The position numbers were made by a program, and so were the translations under genes. From Clostridium tertium (GTDB lineage: Bacteria; Bacillota; Clostridia; Clostridiales; Clostridiaceae): DNA of 64,000 nt. Each line of letters opens with the position of its first letter. Positions within the stretch are counted from its first letter, which is position 1. The notes under the pieces are model-generated. The model ran no database searches, had not been told where the DNA came from, and worked only from the letters and a program-made list of their open reading frames with translations. The stretch is taken from positions 1 through 64,000 of the forward strand of contig NZ_JAGGJY010000002.1 of assembly GCF_017873245.1 (NCBI RefSeq), read 5' to 3'. Positions 62,941-64,000 of this stretch are shown here, piece after piece.

Positions 62941-62982
62941 ATAAATAGAGTTGTTATAATTAAAATAACAACTCTATTTTCA
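62941..62982 (-). terminator. Hairpin downstream of the small membrane protein gene
   Basis: AAATAGAGTTGTTA (62943-62956) pairs with TAACAACTCTATTT (62966-62979) around a 9-base loop. It lies about 20 bases beyond the stop at 63001; T tracts are present on both sides. Confidence 0.75.
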
Positions 62983-63000
62983 AAAAACACTGTTTTTAAT

Positions 63001-63315
63001 TTACATTATAAAAGTTAATGTAGTAGATAATATTCCACCGATTATTAAAGATAAACTACTAAAAGCAAATGATATATCTATTTCTGTTCTATAGCTTCTA
63101 CCCCCTCCCATTAGTGAAAGAGCAATTGAATCTGCTGATATTGATGAAAAAATCCCTATAAAAATTAGTAGCAAGCCTTCTATAAATAATATATTTTGAA
63201 AGCTATTGTAAGGTGTACTACTAGTTATTATAAATCCCATCATCGTTACTACCCCAAGCCATCCAAAACCATAAATCACAGCTTTTATAAACAAGGATAT
63301 TCTATTATTTTTCAT
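63001..63315 (-). CDS. Small membrane protein, paralogue 2
   Basis: A 104-residue protein with three hydrophobic segments (VIYGFGWLGVVTMMGFIITS, ILFIEGLLLIFIGIFSSIS, FAFSSLSLIIGGILSTTLTF). It is clearly related to the next upstream gene: both begin MK.NRISL.IK and share FIITS/K and NILFIEG..L.F.GIF.SIS. Between segments two and three lies a short polar loop (ALSLMGGGRSYRTE). AAAAGGGGAAGGTTT precedes the ATG. No family recognised; tandem duplication. Confidence 0.7.
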   Translation of the reverse strand: MKNNRISLFIKAVIYGFGWLGVVTMMGFIITSSTPYNSFQNILFIEGLLLIFIGIFSSISADSIALSLMGGGRSYRTEIDISFAFSSLSLIIGGILSTTLTFIM

Positions 63316-63411
63316 AAACCTTCCCCTTTTTATAATTATATATTTTTATAAATAATACTAAATAAAAAGCTTTATACTAATTTCTATAACTCCTAATAGC
63401 TTTCTATAAAA

Positions 63412-63783
63412 CTATATAATAAAAGTTAAACCTGCACTAAACACTCCACCTAATATTAAAGAAAATGTACTAACTGCTAGTGCTACATCTAACTTTCTAT
63501 TAGATTTTTCTCTTTCCATTTTAGTAACTTCTAGATTTGCACTAGCTGAATATTGAGCACTATTCTGTCCAAGCCCTTGCATAGAAAGTCCCATTGGATC
63601 ACCTGATATTGATGCAAAGATTCCTACAAAAACTAATATAATACCTTCTATAAATAAAATATTTTCAAAGTTTTTATAGGCTGTTACTTTAGTTATTATA
63701 AATCCTATTAATACTGCTACTCCAAACCAAGCTATACCCCAAAGAAAAGATTTTATAACTAAGCTTATTCTATTATCCTTCAT
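63412..63783 (-). CDS. Small membrane protein, paralogue 1
   Basis: A 123-residue protein with the same three-segment plan as the gene at 63001-63315 (FLWGIAWFGVAVLIGFIIT, NILFIEGIILVFVGIFASISG, ALAVSTFSLILGGVFSAGLTFII) but with a longer polar loop between segments two and three (MGLSMQGLGQNSAQYSASANLEVTKMEREKSN, given in part). The loop in relatives probably faces one side as a small soluble patch. AAAAAAGGGGGTATTTAGT precedes the ATG. The 96-base gap to the paralogue has no obvious terminator, so both may be co-transcribed. Function unknown. Confidence 0.7.
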   Translation of the reverse strand: MKDNRISLVIKSFLWGIAWFGVAVLIGFIITKVTAYKNFENILFIEGIILVFVGIFASISGDPMGLSMQGLGQNSAQYSASANLEVTKMEREKSNRKLDVALAVSTFSLILGGVFSAGLTFII

Positions 63784-63865
63784 ACTAAATACCCCCTTTT
63801 TTACTATTATAACATTATTTTCCTTTATGATATATATTACTATATAAAATAATTATAAATTCAAT

Positions 63866-64000
63866 TTACTTAGTGATAGAGTCCCCATATAATGGAGTTG
63901 GAAGTCCGAATCCTCCTGCAACTTCAATTAAATCTCCAGTAATAAAAGATGATTCATCACTAGCGTAAAATACTACTGCATTTGCTATATCTTCTGGCTT
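63866..64000 (-). CDS. Short-chain dehydrogenase/reductase, C-terminal end (cut by window edge)
   Basis: The last 44 codons of a gene that continues past the window. The frame reads KPEDIANAVVFYASDESSFI, then TGDLIEVAGGFGLPTPLYGD and SITK before the stop. The P-E-D-I-A..V.F.ASD.SSFITG....V.GG pattern is the C-terminal signature of classical SDR enzymes (3-oxoacyl-ACP reductase or glucose 1-dehydrogenase type). It carries no active-site residues within this fragment, so cofactor and substrate cannot be judged. Confidence 0.85.
   Translation of the reverse strand, partial: KPEDIANAVVFYASDESSFITGDLIEVAGGFGLPTPLYGDSITK

Noticed and set aside
1-64000. tRNA, rRNA, riboswitch or T-box elements
   Set aside because: I looked in the longer intergenic gaps and found no cloverleaf, no rRNA-like sequence and no conserved riboswitch core; a covariance-model search would be needed to exclude small or divergent ones.

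Overview
The window is AT-rich DNA with strong AGGAGG-type ribosome binding sites, T-rich hairpin terminators and an anaerobe's gene content: ferredoxin-dependent 2-oxoacid oxidoreductase, CoA-disulfide reductase, water-forming NADH oxidase, hemerythrin, a GerMN lipoprotein and DUF4489 proteins. This fits an endospore-forming Clostridium-like Firmicute. Most genes lie on the minus strand. I see no rRNA, tRNA, CRISPR array, prophage or intact insertion sequence.

Layout. 0.3-7 kb: flotillin, peptidase T, then a sulfur/selenium group (CoA-disulfide reductase fused to rhodanese, a free rhodanese, and divergent mnmH, tRNA 2-selenouridine synthase). 7-9.6 kb: a two-subunit 2-oxoacid:ferredoxin oxidoreductase. 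9.6-21.6 kb: a probable spore-surface locus with two propeller-like proteins (one with a long coiled coil), a YVTN propeller, two inverted paralogues of a SPOCS/DUF3794-like protein sharing a sigma-K-like promoter, two DUF4489 proteins, an FAD amine oxidase and a cysteine desulfurase; a DUF3343 (Se/S carrier-like) gene sits inside the propeller operon. 21.8-24.2 kb: DUF1858, hemerythrin, an unknown gene and a PHP phosphatase, with a CRP/FNR-like palindrome. 24.3-26.4 kb: a membrane protein and threonine aldolase.

26.6-34.6 kb: a six-gene unit, probably catabolic (TIM-barrel aldolase/epimerase-like protein, DUF4127, FAD oxidoreductase, GntP-like permease, hydantoinase A/oxoprolinase without a B subunit, HExxH protein). 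34.7-39.2 kb: a secreted LRR protein, a secreted protein with a duplicated domain, and an RpiR regulator. 39.4-47.3 kb: a two-component system, a fused ABC exporter, and a five-gene YtrA-type GntR/ABC operon with a promoter embedded in paired operators. 47.4-47.7 kb: a small transposon relic.

47.8-52.6 kb: the ygeY-ygeW-arcC-ygeX operon, known from selenium-linked purine/urate catabolism, behind a canonical sigma-54 promoter with two identical upstream palindromes that look like enhancer sites. 52.9-64 kb: NADH oxidase, esterase, GerMN lipoprotein, a giant multi-AAA+ protein with two intact and two degenerate modules, a methyltransferase, endonuclease IV behind a MITE-like element, two paralogous small membrane proteins and the end of a short-chain dehydrogenase gene.

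The most interesting items are the sigma-54/enhancer architecture, the four-module AAA+ protein, the DUF4127/HyuA cluster and the spore-surface locus. Several selenium-associated markers (mnmH, DUF3343, EF2568-type desulfurase, YgeY/YgeW) suggest that the organism uses selenium, although selD is not in this window. All family names come from recognition of the translated sequences, not from database searches.
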